Shown here: positions 46,404 to 57,509 of the stretch, in pieces
Layout: each line of letters starts with the position of its first letter
Position numbering within the stretch: position 1 is the stretch's first letter
DNA from: Halomonas nitroreducens
Lineage (GTDB): Bacteria; Pseudomonadota; Gammaproteobacteria; Pseudomonadales; Halomonadaceae
NCBI RefSeq assembly: GCF_003966155.1
Contig: NZ_RXNS01000007.1
Span: 1 to 64,000, forward strand
Direction: 5' to 3'
Length of the DNA: 64,000 nucleotides
The notes under the pieces: generated by a model
What the model was told of the DNA's origin: nothing
Databases searched by the model: none
What the model saw: only the letters and a program-made list of their open reading frames with translations
Program-made: the position numbers and the translations under genes

Positions 46404-47198
46404 TTAGCCGGCCAGGGGCGCCAGGGTGTCGAGCAGGTTCTGCAGGAAGGCCAGGCCCTGGCTGAACAGCCGCTCCAGGAAGCGGTCGATGTCGGTCATC
46501 AGCACCATCATCAGGATCAGGCCGACGGTCAGGGAGGTGGGGAAGCCGATGTTGAACACTGTCAACTGGGGCGCCGCGCGATTGAGGATACCCAGCGAAA
46601 GGCTGACGATCATCAGCGCTGCCATCAGTGGCAGGGCCAGCAGCATGCCGGAGGTGAAGATGGTGCTGCCGTAGCGCGCCAGCATCTCGAAGCCGGCCGG
46701 ATCGTAGCGGCCGAGCCCGATGGGCAAGGTCCGGAAGCTGGCGGCGAGGATCTCGATCACCACCAGGTGGCCATTGAAGGCCAGAAACATCAGCAGCGTG
46801 ATCATGTAGAACACTCGCGACAGCACCATCATGTTGGTGCCGCTGGACGGATCGAAGAAGGTGGCGAAGGCCAGGCCCATCTGCAGGCCGATGAATTCGC
46901 CGGTGGCCTGCACCACCACCAGGGTCACGCGCATCACCAGGCCCATGGCAGCGCCGATCAGCAGCTGCTCGACGAGGATGCCGAGGCCCGCCCAGGAGAC
47001 CAGGGGCACCGGGGGCATGGGTGGCAGCACCGGGGCCATCACCACGGCCAGCGCCCCCGCCAGCGCGAGCTTGGCCTGGCGCGGCACGCTGGAATGCCCC
47101 CACAGGGGCGAGGTCAGCATCAGGCCGGTGATCCGCGTGAAGGGCCACAGGAAGGCGATTAGCCAGCCCTGCAGCTGGGTGAAGGTGACCTCGACCAT
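46404..47198 (-). CDS. fliR: FliR, flagellar type III export gate protein
   Basis: A 264-residue membrane protein with about six helices (LQGWLIAFLWPFTRITGLML at the start, GFPTSLTVGLILMMVLMTDI near the end). Part of the FliPQR export gate core. Last gene of fliFGHIJKLMNOPQR; flhB does not follow in this window. Confidence 0.95.
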   Translation of the reverse strand: MVEVTFTQLQGWLIAFLWPFTRITGLMLTSPLWGHSSVPRQAKLALAGALAVVMAPVLPPMPPVPLVSWAGLGILVEQLLIGAAMGLVMRVTLVVVQATGEFIGLQMGLAFATFFDPSSGTNMMVLSRVFYMITLLMFLAFNGHLVVIEILAASFRTLPIGLGRYDPAGFEMLARYGSTIFTSGMLLALPLMAALMIVSLSLGILNRAAPQLTVFNIGFPTSLTVGLILMMVLMTDIDRFLERLFSQGLAFLQNLLDTLAPLAG

Positions 47199-47214
47199 CA
47201 GCCGGTCTCCCGGC

Positions 47215-47484
47215 TCACGAGATCATGCTGGGAATGTTGCTGAACAGTTCCCGGGTGAAGGTAGTGATCAAGGTGAGCAGCCAGGGGCCGGCGAGCACCA
47301 GCACGGCGAACACCGCCAGGATCTTGGGGATGAACGACAGCGTCATCTCGTTGATCTGGGTGGCCGCCTGGAAGAGGCTTACCAGCAGACCGGTGAGCAG
47401 TGCCGTGATCAGCAGCGGGCCGCCGAGCAGCAACGTGACCCGCATGCCCTGGTAGGCGATGGACATTACCGTCTCGGGTGTCAT
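47215..47484 (-). CDS. fliQ: FliQ, flagellar type III export gate protein
   Basis: An 89-residue protein with two membrane helices: MTPETVMSIAYQGMRVTLLL and LFQAATQINEMTLSFIPKIL, the family signature. 16 bp from fliR and 21 bp from fliP. Confidence 0.95.
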   Translation of the reverse strand: MTPETVMSIAYQGMRVTLLLGGPLLITALLTGLLVSLFQAATQINEMTLSFIPKILAVFAVLVLAGPWLLTLITTFTRELFSNIPSMIS

Positions 47485-47505
47485 GACGGCCTCCTCGTGC
47501 CGGGA

Positions 47506-48258
47506 TCAGAGATAGAAACTTTCCGCCAGCGAGCCGATGATCAGCTGCCAGCCGTCGACCAGCACGAAGAGCATCAGCTTGAACGGCAGCGAGATGGTGA
47601 TCGGCGGCACCATCATCATGCCCAGCGACATCAGGGTACTGGCGACCACCAGATCGATGATCAGGAAGGGAATGAAGATGGTGAAGCCGATCTGGAAGGC
47701 CGTCTTCAGCTCGCTGGTCACGAAGGAAGGCACCAGTACCCGCAGCGGCACGTCTTCCGGCCCCTGCAGTTCGCCGACGTCGGCGAGGCGGGCGAACAGC
47801 GCGAGGTCCGGCTCGCGGGTCTGGGCCAGCATGAACTCGCGGAAAGGGCCCTGGGCCTTGGCCAGGAACTCGGGGAAGGCGATCTCGCCGTCGGACAGGG
47901 GCACCCAGGCCAGCTGGTGCACCTCGCCGAACACCGGGGCCATGATGAAGAAGGTCAGGAACAGGGCTAGCCCGAGCAGGATCTGGTTGGGCGGGGTGGC
48001 CTGGGTGCCCATGGCCGTGCGCAGCAGGCTCAGCACGATGATGATGCGGGTGAAGCTGGTCATCATCAGCAGCACTGCCGGCAGGAAGGCCAGCGAGCTG
48101 AGCAGCAGCAGGGTCTGCAGCGACAGCGACCACTGCTGGCCGCCGTCGTCCAGCGGCTGGCTGACCAGGCCCGGGATCTGCTGGGCCAGGGCGAGGGCCG
48201 GCAGCGCCAGCAGTATCAGCCCCAGCCCGCCGGCGACCAGGCGGGGTGTCGGCCTCAT
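47506..48258 (-). CDS. fliP: FliP, flagellar type III export gate protein
   Basis: A 250-residue membrane protein with a cleavable-type N-terminal signal, then [40 protein letters not shown] and [20 protein letters not shown], all standard FliP motifs. The start overlaps fliO by 4 bp. Confidence 0.96.
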   Translation of the reverse strand: MRPTPRLVAGGLGLILLALPALALAQQIPGLVSQPLDDGGQQWSLSLQTLLLLSSLAFLPAVLLMMTSFTRIIIVLSLLRTAMGTQATPPNQILLGLALFLTFFIMAPVFGEVHQLAWVPLSDGEIAFPEFLAKAQGPFREFMLAQTREPDLALFARLADVGELQGPEDVPLRVLVPSFVTSELKTAFQIGFTIFIPFLIIDLVVASTLMSLGMMMVPPITISLPFKLMLFVLVDGWQLIIGSLAESFYL

Positions 48259-48689
48259 CGCCGCCCCCCCGGCCCGGGGCCCAGGCCGGCATTCTGGCGC
48301 AGCGCCCGGGCGAAGCGGCTGGCGAAGCTGCCATCCGCGCCGCCGGCGACGGGCATGGTCGCCTCCTCCGCCGGGGCCGGCAGCTCATGGAGCTTACTGA
48401 CCTGGCCGCCGCCGACGCCGAGCACCAGCCAGGTCGATTCGATCTCGACGACCACCACCCGCTCGCGGTTGCCCACGGCGGTGCTGCCGATCACCCGGGG
48501 GCGGCGCCCCTGACCGCCGCTTGCACCGCCCAGGCGCTTGAGCAGCAGGCTGCAGCCCAGAATGATCACCAGGATCAGGGCGAGGGCCGCGGCGGTCTTG
48601 CCCAGGGTGGCCATGCCGATCAGGGCCTCGCCGCCGGCGGTGAGGCCATCCATCGCCACGCTGGCGTCGCTGGAGGCAGGCTGGCTCAT
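48255..48689 (-). CDS. fliO: FliO, flagellar export apparatus assembly protein
   Basis: A 144-residue single-pass protein ([20 protein letters not shown]) with a cytoplasmic domain containing [20 protein letters not shown] and [17 protein letters not shown], typical of FliO. It helps assemble FliP. Overlaps fliN and fliP by 4 bp each. Confidence 0.92.
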   Translation of the reverse strand: MSQPASSDASVAMDGLTAGGEALIGMATLGKTAAALALILVIILGCSLLLKRLGGASGGQGRRPRVIGSTAVGNRERVVVVEIESTWLVLGVGGGQVSKLHELPAPAEEATMPVAGGADGSFASRFARALRQNAGLGPGPGGRR

Positions 48690-49186
48690 CGGTTCAGCTT
48701 CTGGACCCGTTCGGAGGGGGTGATGATCTCGGTGATACGGATGCCGTACTTGTCCTCGACCACGACCACCTCACCCTGGGCGATCAGGTAGCCGTTGATC
48801 AGGATGTCCATGGGCTCGCCGGCCAGGCCCTCGAGCTCGATCACCGAGCCTTGGGCGAGCTCCAGCAGCTGCTTGATGGTCAGCTTGGTGCGCCCCAGCT
48901 CCACGGTCAGCTTGACCGGGATGTCCATGATCATCTCGAGGTCCCGGGGTACGGTCTTGGTGCTTCCCTGCTCCAGTGGCTGGAAGACGCTATCACCCGC
49001 CGCCTGGGCCGGCTTGGAGGGCTCCTCCGCGGCCGGTTCGCCGTCGGCCCCCTCGGCCGCTGCCTGCTCGGCCATGGCGGCCGCCCAGGGATCCTCGTCC
49101 TCGCCGGGGGCGTCGCCCTGCTGCTCGGACATGGCGGCGGCCCAGTCGTCGTCGAGGTTCTGATCGGGCTTGTTGGGATCAGTCAT
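48686..49186 (-). CDS. fliN: FliN, flagellar C-ring switch protein
   Basis: A 166-residue protein. The C-terminal SpoA/CheC-like domain (IPVKLTVELGRTKLTIKQLL, INGYLIAQGEVVVVEDKYGI) is conserved. The N-terminal 80 residues are acidic and Ala/Glu-rich with repeats of the type DDDWAAAMSEQQ / EDPWAAAMAEQ. The start at 49186 overlaps fliM by 8 bp. Confidence 0.95.
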   Translation of the reverse strand: MTDPNKPDQNLDDDWAAAMSEQQGDAPGEDEDPWAAAMAEQAAAEGADGEPAAEEPSKPAQAAGDSVFQPLEQGSTKTVPRDLEMIMDIPVKLTVELGRTKLTIKQLLELAQGSVIELEGLAGEPMDILINGYLIAQGEVVVVEDKYGIRITEIITPSERVQKLNR

Positions 49187-50222
49187 GCTTGGCTTCCTTG
49201 GATGTCGGCTTGGCGCCTTTGACGAAGGCGCTGGCGGGGGCATGGTCGGCCGCATGGTCGAACAGGCGCAGCACCCGAAGAGCCCGCTGCTCGTGCTGGC
49301 TGCCGTATTCGCACTCCATCACCGGCACCCCGTCGACGTTGGCGGTCACCTTCTCCGGCAGTTCCAGCGGCAGGACGTCGCCAACCTTGAGCGCCATGAC
49401 GTGGGCGATGCGCGAGGGGATATCGGCGAAGTTGGCCACCAGTTCGACCTCGGAGTGGCGAATCTCACCGGCCATGCGCTTCGACCAGGCACCGTCCTGG
49501 TCCTGGTGACCGTCGTTCAGCGGGTTGGTCAGCAGATCCCGCAGCGGCTCGATCATCGAGTAGGGCATGCAGATCTGGAAGCTGCTGGCCAGGTTGCCGA
49601 CTTCCAGGTTGAAGCTGGTGTTGACCACGATCTCGTTGGGCGAGTTGGTGATATTGGCGAACTTCGACTGCATCTCGGAGCGCAGATAGCTGATCTCCAG
49701 CGGATAGACCGACCGCCAGGACTCGCCGTAGGCATCGATGGCCAGCTGGAGCATGCGCTGGATGATGCGCTGCTCGGTATTGGTGAACTCCCGACCCTCC
49801 GACTTGGTCAGGAAGCGGCCGTCTCCCCCGAAGAGATTGTCGACCACCATGAACACCAGGCTCGGCGGAAAGACGATCAGCGCCGAGCCCTTGAGGGGTT
49901 TCATGGCGATCATGTTGATGTTGGTGGGGACCGGGACGTTGCGGGAGAACTCGCTATAGCTCTGGTACTTCACCGAGTCCACGGTGATGTCGGCGCTGCG
50001 TCGGATCAGGTTGAACAGCCCCATGCGGAAATGCCGGGCGAACCGCTCGTTGATGATGTCCAGGGCATGCAGGCGCTCACGGATGATCCGGTGCTGGGAA
50101 GCCGGGTCATAGGGGCGCACCTTGGACTGGTGGCTGCTGCTGGCGGCGGGCTCGTCATCCCCGCTGACGCCCTTGAGCAGGGCGTCGATCTCGTCCTGGG
50201 AGAGCAGATCGTCTTGGGACAT
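49179..50222 (-). CDS. fliM: FliM, flagellar C-ring switch protein
   Basis: A 347-residue switch protein. The N-terminal CheY-P-binding motif LLSQDEIDALLKGV is intact, followed by the CheC-like domain (LDIINERFARHFRMGLFNLI) and a C-terminal SpoA domain. It links chemotaxis to motor reversal. Confidence 0.96.
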   Translation of the reverse strand: MSQDDLLSQDEIDALLKGVSGDDEPAASSSHQSKVRPYDPASQHRIIRERLHALDIINERFARHFRMGLFNLIRRSADITVDSVKYQSYSEFSRNVPVPTNINMIAMKPLKGSALIVFPPSLVFMVVDNLFGGDGRFLTKSEGREFTNTEQRIIQRMLQLAIDAYGESWRSVYPLEISYLRSEMQSKFANITNSPNEIVVNTSFNLEVGNLASSFQICMPYSMIEPLRDLLTNPLNDGHQDQDGAWSKRMAGEIRHSEVELVANFADIPSRIAHVMALKVGDVLPLELPEKVTANVDGVPVMECEYGSQHEQRALRVLRLFDHAADHAPASAFVKGAKPTSKEAKHD

Positions 50223-50243
50223 GGTGGTTCCGCGCCCCCGATG

Positions 50244-50720
50244 TTATTGCACGATGAATTCGGTGAAGAGCACGTCCTCGATGGTCATCTCGGGCTGTGT
50301 CTCCGCCATCGGCGCCTCGAGGGCGGCGATCACCTGGTCGGCCAGGCGTTGCTTGCCGTCCGGGGAGGTCAGGTCGGCCGCCTGCTTGCCGGACAGCAGG
50401 GTCAGCAACCGGCTGCGGACCTGGGGCATGTGCGTCTCCAGCAGCTCGCGGCTCTGCGCGTCGGCCACCTTCAGCGAGATGCCGGTGTAGAGCAGGCGCG
50501 AGCCATAGTCATCGTCGGCCAGGTTCACGGTGAAAGGATCGATCTCGATGAAGATCGGGGCCCGGTACTCGGGGACCTGGGGCTCGTTGGCCTGGGCCGC
50601 GTTGCCGTCGGGCTGGCTGAACACCATGAACAGGGCCACGGCCGCCGCCGAGGAGCTGAGCACGACCAGGGCCACCAGCAGCCACAGCACTGTTCGGGAG
50701 CCACCACTGGATTTCGCCAT
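50244..50720 (-). CDS. fliL: FliL, flagellar basal body-associated protein
   Basis: A 158-residue inner-membrane protein: short cytoplasmic tail, one helix (TVLWLLVALVVLSSSAAAVA) and a periplasmic SPFH-like domain (FIEIDPFTVNLADDDYGSRL, ending EDVLFTEFIVQ). It supports stator function. The ATG at 50720 is preferred to a TTG ten codons earlier. Confidence 0.92.
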   Translation of the reverse strand: MAKSSGGSRTVLWLLVALVVLSSSAAAVALFMVFSQPDGNAAQANEPQVPEYRAPIFIEIDPFTVNLADDDYGSRLLYTGISLKVADAQSRELLETHMPQVRSRLLTLLSGKQAADLTSPDGKQRLADQVIAALEAPMAETQPEMTIEDVLFTEFIVQ

Positions 50721-50796
50721 TACCGTTCCTATGCTGAGAAATTGCGCCAATACCGACGGAGTATGCCGCTTGCCCGGCCGGCATGATGAAACGAAC

Positions 50797-50815
50797 AGGC
50801 CCGATGAACGGGCCT
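50797..50815. terminator. Hairpin between fliK and fliL
   Basis: AGGCCCG (50797-50803) pairs with CGGGCCT (50809-50815) around ATGAA. On the minus strand it is followed by only a weak T-run, so it may attenuate rather than stop the fli transcript. The 129-bp fliK-fliL gap is the longest inside the operon. Confidence 0.4.
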
Positions 50816-50849
50816 ATCTTCGGTTTTTGGCCACCCGGGGATGCCGGGC

Positions 50850-52151
50850 TCAGGCGTAGAGGTCCACCCGGCCGTCGAGGGTCACGCCCCGTCGCTCGTC
50901 GCCGGGTGCACCGCCGAGTGCCACGGCGGCGTCCTCCGTCTCGCCGCCGCCCGGTTCGCCGTTGCCCGCGAAGCCGGCGGTCTGTTCGTCGCTGGCGCCC
51001 TGGCGCTGCTCACCCACCGAGGTCTCGCCAAGCGCGATGCCCTGCTCGGCCAGCGCCTCGCGCAGCTGCGGGATGGCCTGCTCCAGGGCCTGGCGAACCT
51101 GGGCATGCGCGGAGAGGAACTGGGCCTGGGCGCCCTGATCGCCCACCTTGAGGGTCACTGACAGGGGCCCGAGCTCGGCGGGGTGCAGCTGCATCTCGAT
51201 GCGCTGCTCCCCGCCGCCCTGGCCGAGGCGGATCAGCTGCTGGCCCAGCTGCTGGGGCCAGGCCGGGCTGTTGACCGGGGCACTGAGGGTCGCCTGCAGC
51301 GGCGTGGGCGTCGTGGCGGCAGGGCCGTTCGCGGTTGCGCCGGTGCCGGGCAGCATCCCGCCGAGGGCGGGGTCGGCGCCGGTCGGCCGCGCCTGGCCGC
51401 CGCGATCCTGCCCCCCGGACAGGGCCTCGGCCAGCGCCTGGGGCGATGGGGTTGCAGGCGGGGCGGTGTTGGCCTTGCCGGCGTTCTCGAGGCTGGTGGT
51501 GAGCGGCGGTGAGCTCGGCTGGCCATCCGCCCCCCGTCGGGTGTCCGGCATGGCGTTGAGCGTGCCGGCATCGGGGGGCGCGACGGTCGGCGCGCTCGGT
51601 GACGCGGCGCCGCGGGTCGTCATCGTCGGCGTGCCGGCCGCCAGCGCGGCCAGGGCCGCTGGGCCGCCCGGCACCGCGGCATCCCTTGTCGGGGCTTGGG
51701 CGGCCTGGCCAGCGCCCTGTATCAGGGCCAGGCGCTCCATCACGGCCATCAGCTCGGGCGTGATGGCATTGCCTTCGGCCGTCGGGGACGACAGGGCGTC
51801 GGCGCTGCCCGTCGGTGGCTGGCGGGTCAACTGGGCCAGCAGCGCCTCGGGGAGCGGGCCGGTTGCGGCCAGCATGCCCAGCCCCTCGAGTCCCTCGGGC
51901 AGCGGATTGGCCTGCTCGCCTGTCGCACCCTGGCCAAGGGCCTGCAGGGCCGCCAGCACCGCCTGGCGCGGGATGCCGTCCGGCGCGGCCTGGCCGGCCG
52001 CCTGGTCGGCGGCCGCCGGGCGTCCCTGGGACAATACGGCCAGGGCATTGGCGAAACCGCCGGCCGGCGCCCCCTCGCTGGCGGCATCGCCCGCCCGCTT
52101 GGCGGTCGTTGCCTGACCCTGGGTGGCGGCGAGGATCTGTTGAATGTCCAT
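50850..52151 (-). CDS. fliK: FliK, flagellar hook-length control protein
   Basis: A 433-residue secreted ruler. The N-terminal and central parts are Ala/Pro/Gly/Thr-rich and low complexity. The C-terminal domain (about residues 310-400: RIEMQLHPAELGPLSVTLKV, LSAHAQVRQALEQAIPQLRE) is the conserved FliK T3S4 switch domain that acts on FlhB. Confidence 0.92.
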   Translation of the reverse strand: MDIQQILAATQGQATTAKRAGDAASEGAPAGGFANALAVLSQGRPAAADQAAGQAAPDGIPRQAVLAALQALGQGATGEQANPLPEGLEGLGMLAATGPLPEALLAQLTRQPPTGSADALSSPTAEGNAITPELMAVMERLALIQGAGQAAQAPTRDAAVPGGPAALAALAAGTPTMTTRGAASPSAPTVAPPDAGTLNAMPDTRRGADGQPSSPPLTTSLENAGKANTAPPATPSPQALAEALSGGQDRGGQARPTGADPALGGMLPGTGATANGPAATTPTPLQATLSAPVNSPAWPQQLGQQLIRLGQGGGEQRIEMQLHPAELGPLSVTLKVGDQGAQAQFLSAHAQVRQALEQAIPQLREALAEQGIALGETSVGEQRQGASDEQTAGFAGNGEPGGGETEDAAVALGGAPGDERRGVTLDGRVDLYA

Positions 52152-52168
52152 CGGGGTCTCCTTGACCG

Positions 52169-52624
52169 TCAGCGCTCGCCGCGGGCGGCGTTCTGGCGCA
52201 GCCAGCGGCCGGTCACCAGGTCGTCATTGACGCGCTGCTCGCGCCGTTGTTCGGCCCGCCGCTGGGCCTGGGCCCGACGCTCGGCGAGGGTGTCGTAAGA
52301 GGACAGCTTGCGCTGCTCCTGCCGCCAGTGGCGCTGGCTCTGGTCGACGCGCTGCTGCTGGGCGGCCAGTGCCTGGCGAGCACGCTCCAGGGCATCATCC
52401 AGCGACGCCAGGAAGCGCTGGTAGTTGTGCATCGAGGCCGGGTCGATGCCGGCGCGCATCGCCGCCTGCAGCTTCTGGGCATACTCCTGCCGGTAGCGCT
52501 GCAGCGATTCCAGCTGATCGATGATCTGAGCGGCGGTGCGGCGCTCGCCGGCGAGGCGTTGACCCGCCTGATCCCGGGCCTCCCGGGCCAGTTCGGTGAG
52601 GTTGTCCAGCGGCGTACGGCTCAT
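52169..52624 (-). CDS. fliJ: FliJ, flagellar export chaperone/stalk
   Basis: A 151-residue coiled-coil protein ([40 protein letters not shown]). It fits into the FliI hexamer ring like a gamma-subunit stalk. Overlaps fliI by 4 bp. Confidence 0.93.
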   Translation of the reverse strand: MSRTPLDNLTELAREARDQAGQRLAGERRTAAQIIDQLESLQRYRQEYAQKLQAAMRAGIDPASMHNYQRFLASLDDALERARQALAAQQQRVDQSQRHWRQEQRKLSSYDTLAERRAQAQRRAEQRREQRVNDDLVTGRWLRQNAARGER

Positions 52625-54012
52625 GACGTGTCTCCCAGGGCACTGCCCAGGGCCTGGCGTGAGGCCGCCAGGTCGGCGCCTTCCTCCATGCCTTGTTGCA
52701 GGAAGCCTTCCAGGGCCGGGTAGCGACGCACCGCCTCGTCGAGCTGGGGATCGTGCCCCGGGTGGTAGGCGCCGACGCTGATCAGGTCGCGGTTGCGCTG
52801 GTAGCGGGAGAACAGGCCCTTGAAGCGCCGTGCCTGGTTCAGCTGATCCGGCGTGATGATGGCGGTCATCGCCCGGCTGATGGAGGCCTCGATGTCGATG
52901 GCCGGGTAGTGGCCGGCCTCGGCCAGGGTCCTCGAGAGCACCACATGGCCATCGAGGATGGCCCGCGCCGAGTCCGCGATGGGGTCCTGCTGGTCGTCGC
53001 CCTCGGTGAGGACCGTGTAGAAGGCGGTGATCGAGCCGCCGCCCCGCTCGGCATTGCCGGCACGTTCCACCAGGCTCGGCAGCTTGGCGAACACCGAGGG
53101 CGGATAGCCCTTGGTGGCCGGCGGCTCGCCGATGGCCAGGGCGATCTCGCGCTGGGCCATGGCATAGCGGGTCAGCGAGTCCATGATCAACAGCACATTG
53201 CGCCCCTCATCGCGGAAGCCCTCTGCCAGGCGGGTGGCATAGGCCGCCCCCTGCAGGCGCTGCAGCGGCGAGGTATCGGCGGGAGCGGCCACCACCACGG
53301 CGCGCTTCCGGCCCTCTGCGCCGAGAATGTTGTCGATGAAGTCCTGGACCTCGCGACCACGCTCGCCGATCAGCCCGACCACGATGACATCGGCCCGGGT
53401 ATAGCGGGCCATCATGCCCAGCAGCACCGACTTGCCGACGCCGGAGCCGGCGAACAGCCCCATGCGCTGGCCGCGGCCGACGCTGAGCAAGGCGTTGATG
53501 GCGCGGATGCCAACGTCGATCTGCTCGCGGATGGGCGCCCGGGACAGCGGGTTGAGGGGCGGGGTGGTCAGTGGCGCCCGGGGCACGTCATCCAGCGGGC
53601 CCTGGCCGTCCAGCGGCTCGCCGTTGCCGTCCAGCACCCGACCCAGCAGATGCTCGCCCAGGGGGAAGCGGCGGGCGGCATCCCCCGCGCCCTCGCCCAG
53701 GGGAACGACCCTGGCCCCCGGGCGCAGGCCGGTGATCTCGGCCAGCGGCATCAGGAACAGGCGCTCGCCGGCGAAGCCCACCACCTCGGCTTCGGCGAAG
53801 CGACGGCCGGGGCGGCCCTGGGCATCGGGCAGCTCGATGCGACAGGCATTGCCCAGCGCGACCTGCAGCCCCACTGCCTCGATCACCATGCCGGTGGCGC
53901 GCACCACGCGGCCGCTGGTGCGGCTGATCGGCAAGGGCTCGACCCGGGCCCGCACGCCCTGGAGGGCGCGCTGCCAGCGGACCTGGTGGCGGTTGCCGAT
54001 CGCGTCGCTCAT
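52621..54012 (-). CDS. fliI: FliI, flagellar export ATPase
   Basis: A 463-residue F1-beta-like ATPase. Walker A is [20 protein letters not shown] (about residue 170), with [36 protein letters not shown] and [19 protein letters not shown] following. Standard length and motifs. Confidence 0.96.
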   Translation of the reverse strand: MSDAIGNRHQVRWQRALQGVRARVEPLPISRTSGRVVRATGMVIEAVGLQVALGNACRIELPDAQGRPGRRFAEAEVVGFAGERLFLMPLAEITGLRPGARVVPLGEGAGDAARRFPLGEHLLGRVLDGNGEPLDGQGPLDDVPRAPLTTPPLNPLSRAPIREQIDVGIRAINALLSVGRGQRMGLFAGSGVGKSVLLGMMARYTRADVIVVGLIGERGREVQDFIDNILGAEGRKRAVVVAAPADTSPLQRLQGAAYATRLAEGFRDEGRNVLLIMDSLTRYAMAQREIALAIGEPPATKGYPPSVFAKLPSLVERAGNAERGGGSITAFYTVLTEGDDQQDPIADSARAILDGHVVLSRTLAEAGHYPAIDIEASISRAMTAIITPDQLNQARRFKGLFSRYQRNRDLISVGAYHPGHDPQLDEAVRRYPALEGFLQQGMEEGADLAASRQALGSALGDTS

Positions 54013-54027
54013 CTCGCGTGCCCTCCT

Positions 54028-54774
54028 TCAGGCGTCGGTCTCGCCCTGGCGGGCGGGGCGGCGCTTGCGAACCTGATCCTGGATCGCCTGCCAGCGCGTC
54101 TCCCAGGTGGCGTCCAGTTCGCCGCTGGCACTGGTCACCCGGCAGCCGCCACGGCTCAGCTGATCGTCGGGCTGCAGCGTCCAGCCGGCCGCCTCCAGCT
54201 CCTCGCCCAGGGTCTTGGTCACCAGGCGATGGTCCAGGGGGTGCAGCCAGAGGCGCTGCTGGCCGACCAGCGGCGGCTCGGTATGCAGCAGGGCCCGCAC
54301 CAGCTCCAGCACCTGACGCGGCCGGGCCTTGAGGGCCTCGCCGGCGAGCTGGCGGCCGGTGGCCAGGGCCAACTCCACCAGATCATCGGCCACGGCGCCG
54401 TCCAGGGCCTCGATGGCTTCGCCAAAGTGTTGGGCCAGCGGCAGCAAGGGGCTCACCGTTTCCTCGAGGCGTCGCTCGAGTTCTTGCTCGGCCTGGCGGC
54501 GGCCGTCTTCGAGGCCCTGGGCCAGCCCCTCGGCATGGCCGGCCTCGCGCCCCTGACGCAGGCCCTCCTCATAGGCCACGCGGTGAGCCTGTTCGCGGAG
54601 TGCATCGAAGGCCTCCTGCTGGCGGCGGGCCTCGCGCTGACTGGCCTGTCGCGCGTCGTCCTCGGCGGATGAGGCTGCGTCGCTCTCCCGTCGGGGAGTT
54701 CGCAGCTCGCCCATCTGCCAGCGGCGCCAGGGGGCCTCGCCCCCCAGCGTAGTGTCTCGCTCGGCATCAGACAT
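54028..54774 (-). CDS. fliH: FliH, export ATPase regulator
   Basis: A 248-residue protein: polar N-terminus, glycine-repeat helix ([20 protein letters not shown], a GxxxG run typical of FliH) and a C-terminal domain contacting FliI. The ATG at 54774 overlaps the fliG end by 8 bp; a GTG five codons upstream is an alternative. Confidence 0.93.
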   Translation of the reverse strand: MSDAERDTTLGGEAPWRRWQMGELRTPRRESDAASSAEDDARQASQREARRQQEAFDALREQAHRVAYEEGLRQGREAGHAEGLAQGLEDGRRQAEQELERRLEETVSPLLPLAQHFGEAIEALDGAVADDLVELALATGRQLAGEALKARPRQVLELVRALLHTEPPLVGQQRLWLHPLDHRLVTKTLGEELEAAGWTLQPDDQLSRGGCRVTSASGELDATWETRWQAIQDQVRKRRPARQGETDA

Positions 54775-55771
54775 AGGTGTCGTCTCCACCGGTCAACACC
54801 ACCTCCCCGGCATCTGCCAGGCGGCGGACCACCTGGAGGATGGCCTTCTGCTCGGCTTCCACCTGGGACACGCGGATCGGCCCGCGGGCCTCCATGTCCT
54901 CGCGCAGCAGGTCGGCGGCGCGCTGGGACATGTTGCGCAGGAACTTGTCCATGAGCGCCTCCGGCGAGCCCTTGAGGGCCACCACCAGGGAGTTGGTGTC
55001 GATTTCCTTGAGCAGCAGCTGGATGCTGCGGTCGTCCAGATCGACGAGGTTCTCGAACAGGAACATCTCGTCGATGATCTTCTGGGCCAGGTCCTCGCTG
55101 TGGGAGCGCACCGTCTCGATGGCGGCCTCCTCCTGGTGGGTGTTCATCAGGTTGAGGATCTCCGCCGCGGTGCGGGCCCCGCCCATCTTGCTGCGCTTGA
55201 GGTTCTGGCCGTCGAGCATGTTGGTCAGCACCTCGGTGAGTTCCTGCAGCGCCGCCGGCTGCACGCCGCTGAAGGTGGCGATGCGAAGGACCACGTCGTT
55301 GCGCAGCTTGTCGTCGAACATCTCCAGCACGTCGGCGGCCTGGTGACGCTCCAGGTGGATGAGGATGGTGGCGATGATCTGCGGATGCTCGTCGCGGATC
55401 AGCTCGGCCACCATGGAGGCTTCCATCAGGTTCAGGGCATCGATGCCGGAGCTGGTACCGGAGGTCTCCATGACGTCCTCGATCAGGCTCGAGGCGCGTT
55501 CGCTGCCCAGCGCCTTGGTGAGCACGGAGCGGATGTGCTCGCTGGAGTTGAGGTTCAGGGCGATGAATTCCTCGGTCTCGCTGTGGAAGTCCTGCAGAAC
55601 CTGGCGCATCTGTTCGTGGGAGACCTGCTCGAGGGTGGCCATCTCCATGCTCAGCTGCTGGACCTCCTTGGCCGACATGTGCTTGAACACCTCGGCGGCG
55701 CTGTCCTCGTCCAGGGCCAGCAGCAGGATGGCGCTGCGGCGCATGCCGCTCATCGCTTGGGTACTAGTCAT
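54767..55771 (-). CDS. fliG: FliG, flagellar rotor/switch protein
   Basis: A 334-residue C-ring protein. The middle-domain hydrophobic patch [20 protein letters not shown] (EHPQ motif) and the C-terminal torque domain with charged residues ([35 protein letters not shown]) are present. Overlaps fliF by 8 bp. Confidence 0.96.
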   Translation of the reverse strand: MTSTQAMSGMRRSAILLLALDEDSAAEVFKHMSAKEVQQLSMEMATLEQVSHEQMRQVLQDFHSETEEFIALNLNSSEHIRSVLTKALGSERASSLIEDVMETSGTSSGIDALNLMEASMVAELIRDEHPQIIATILIHLERHQAADVLEMFDDKLRNDVVLRIATFSGVQPAALQELTEVLTNMLDGQNLKRSKMGGARTAAEILNLMNTHQEEAAIETVRSHSEDLAQKIIDEMFLFENLVDLDDRSIQLLLKEIDTNSLVVALKGSPEALMDKFLRNMSQRAADLLREDMEARGPIRVSQVEAEQKAILQVVRRLADAGEVVLTGGDDTYV

Positions 55772-57509
55772 GTCGGTTCATCCAGCCGCGTACGATCATG
55801 GCCACCATGCGCGGATCCTCCTGGGCCATCTCGCGCAGGTCGTTGAGGTTCTGTTCATAGGCCGTCGCCCGGCGCTTGCGCCGCCGCGGCGCCTCGTAGC
55901 CGGCGCCTTCCGGCTCGCCGTCCGCCGGCTCGCGGGACTCGCCCGCGTCTTCCTCGTCGCCGACCCGGGCCTGGAAGCCGGGCTGCGGCGGCAGGCTAGC
56001 CGGTGCCGGCTGCTCGGTGTAGCGACGAATGAAGGGCCGCAGGATCAGCAGGTAGAGCAGCAGGATGGCGATGCCCACCAGCAGGTAGCGGCCCAGGGCG
56101 AAGGCCAGCTGCTGGGTCTGCGGCTGCTGCCACCAGGCCACCTGGCGCTCGGCCGGCTCGTCGCGGGCGAAGGGGCTGTTGACCACCGCCACCTGGTCGC
56201 CCCGGCCCTGGGAGAAGCCCATCGCCTGGCGGACCAGGCGCTCGATCTGGTCGAGTTCGGTGTCGCTGAGCGGCGCGGGCTGCATGGTGCCGGTCTCCTC
56301 GTCCAGGGCCGGGCGGTAGTTGACCACCACCGCCGCCGACAACCGCTCGACCTGGCCCCGGCGGTGCTGCACATGGGAGACCTGACGGTCGACCTCGTAG
56401 TTGATCACGTCGTCGCGGCTCAGGCGTCCCTGGGGGCCGGTGTCCGCGTCGTTCCCAACCTGGTCGGCGTTATCTTCCTCGGCGGCCGCATCATCGCCCT
56501 GAGCGTCGACCGGGGAGGGCGCCGTACCGGGCGGGGTGTTGCTCAGGGCCCCGGGGATGCCGCTGGCCAGGTCGCCGGTGCCGTTCATGTCGAGGCTGGT
56601 CTGGCGACTGCGCACGCTCGCCGCGTTGGGCGCCTGGTTCGGTGCATAGCGCTCCGAGGTCTCCTCGCGCTTGGCGAAGTCGACCTGGGCGGTGACCTGG
56701 GCCTTGACGTTCCGGCTGCCGAGGATCGGCGCCAGGATGGTCTCGATGCGCCGCTGGTAGGCCCGCTCGATCTCGGCGATATAGTCCAGCTGGGTACCGT
56801 CGAGGCCCAGGCCGCCACCGTCCGGGGTGGAGAGCAGCCGGCCGTTCTGGTCGACCACGGTCACCGCCTCGGTCGCGAGGTCCGGCACGCTGCTCGAGAC
56901 CATGTGCACGATGGCGTCGACCTGGCCCTCGCCCAGGGTGCGGCCGGGGTGCAGGGTGAGCACCACCGAGGCCTTGGCCGGCTCGCGCTGGCGCACGAAC
57001 ACCGAGTCCTTGGCCAGCGCCAGGTGGACCCGGGCGCCGGCGACCGGGCCCAGCGACTCCATCGAGCGGGACAGCTCGCCCTCGAGGCCGCGCTGGTAGT
57101 TGATCTGCTCGGCAAACTGGCTGATGCCGAAGGCCTGGTTCTCCATCAGCTCGAAGCCCACGTTGCCGCCCCGCGGCAGGCCCTGTTCGGCCAGCTGCAG
57201 GCGCAGGGTGTGGACCTGGTCGCCGGGCACCAGCAGGGCCTGGCCACCCTGGCTGAAACGGTAGGGAATATTGCGGCTGTCCAGCTCGCCGATGATGCTG
57301 CCGCCATCGGCCTCGCTGAGATTGCTGTAGAGAACGCGATAGTCCGGGCGGCCCGCCCATATCAGCAGGGCGACCACCACGGCGATGGTGGCCGCCCCGG
57401 CGATCAGCAAGGCGATCAGGGGGCCGCCGCGCAGCTGGGTCTTCAGCTGGGCGAAGGGAGATGACGACTGGGCCTGCTGGCTGCCGGTGGCGGAGGCGCC
57501 ACTGCTCAT
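55764..57509 (-). CDS. fliF: FliF, flagellar MS-ring protein
   Basis: A 581-residue ring protein with two membrane helices ([20 protein letters not shown] near residue 40; [20 protein letters not shown] near residue 455). RBM domains include [20 protein letters not shown] and [20 protein letters not shown]. The C-terminal FliG-binding tail [20 protein letters not shown] is intact. First gene of the fli operon. Confidence 0.96.
   Translation of the reverse strand: MSSGASATGSQQAQSSSPFAQLKTQLRGGPLIALLIAGAATIAVVVALLIWAGRPDYRVLYSNLSEADGGSIIGELDSRNIPYRFSQGGQALLVPGDQVHTLRLQLAEQGLPRGGNVGFELMENQAFGISQFAEQINYQRGLEGELSRSMESLGPVAGARVHLALAKDSVFVRQREPAKASVVLTLHPGRTLGEGQVDAIVHMVSSSVPDLATEAVTVVDQNGRLLSTPDGGGLGLDGTQLDYIAEIERAYQRRIETILAPILGSRNVKAQVTAQVDFAKREETSERYAPNQAPNAASVRSRQTSLDMNGTGDLASGIPGALSNTPPGTAPSPVDAQGDDAAAEEDNADQVGNDADTGPQGRLSRDDVINYEVDRQVSHVQHRRGQVERLSAAVVVNYRPALDEETGTMQPAPLSDTELDQIERLVRQAMGFSQGRGDQVAVVNSPFARDEPAERQVAWWQQPQTQQLAFALGRYLLVGIAILLLYLLILRPFIRRYTEQPAPASLPPQPGFQARVGDEEDAGESREPADGEPEGAGYEAPRRRKRRATAYEQNLNDLREMAQEDPRMVAMIVRGWMNRHD

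Noticed and set aside
52693..57464. Two very long plus-strand frames (659 and 701 codons) opposite fliI-fliH and fliF
   Set aside because: They cross gene boundaries of the well-supported fli operon and show only shadow composition.
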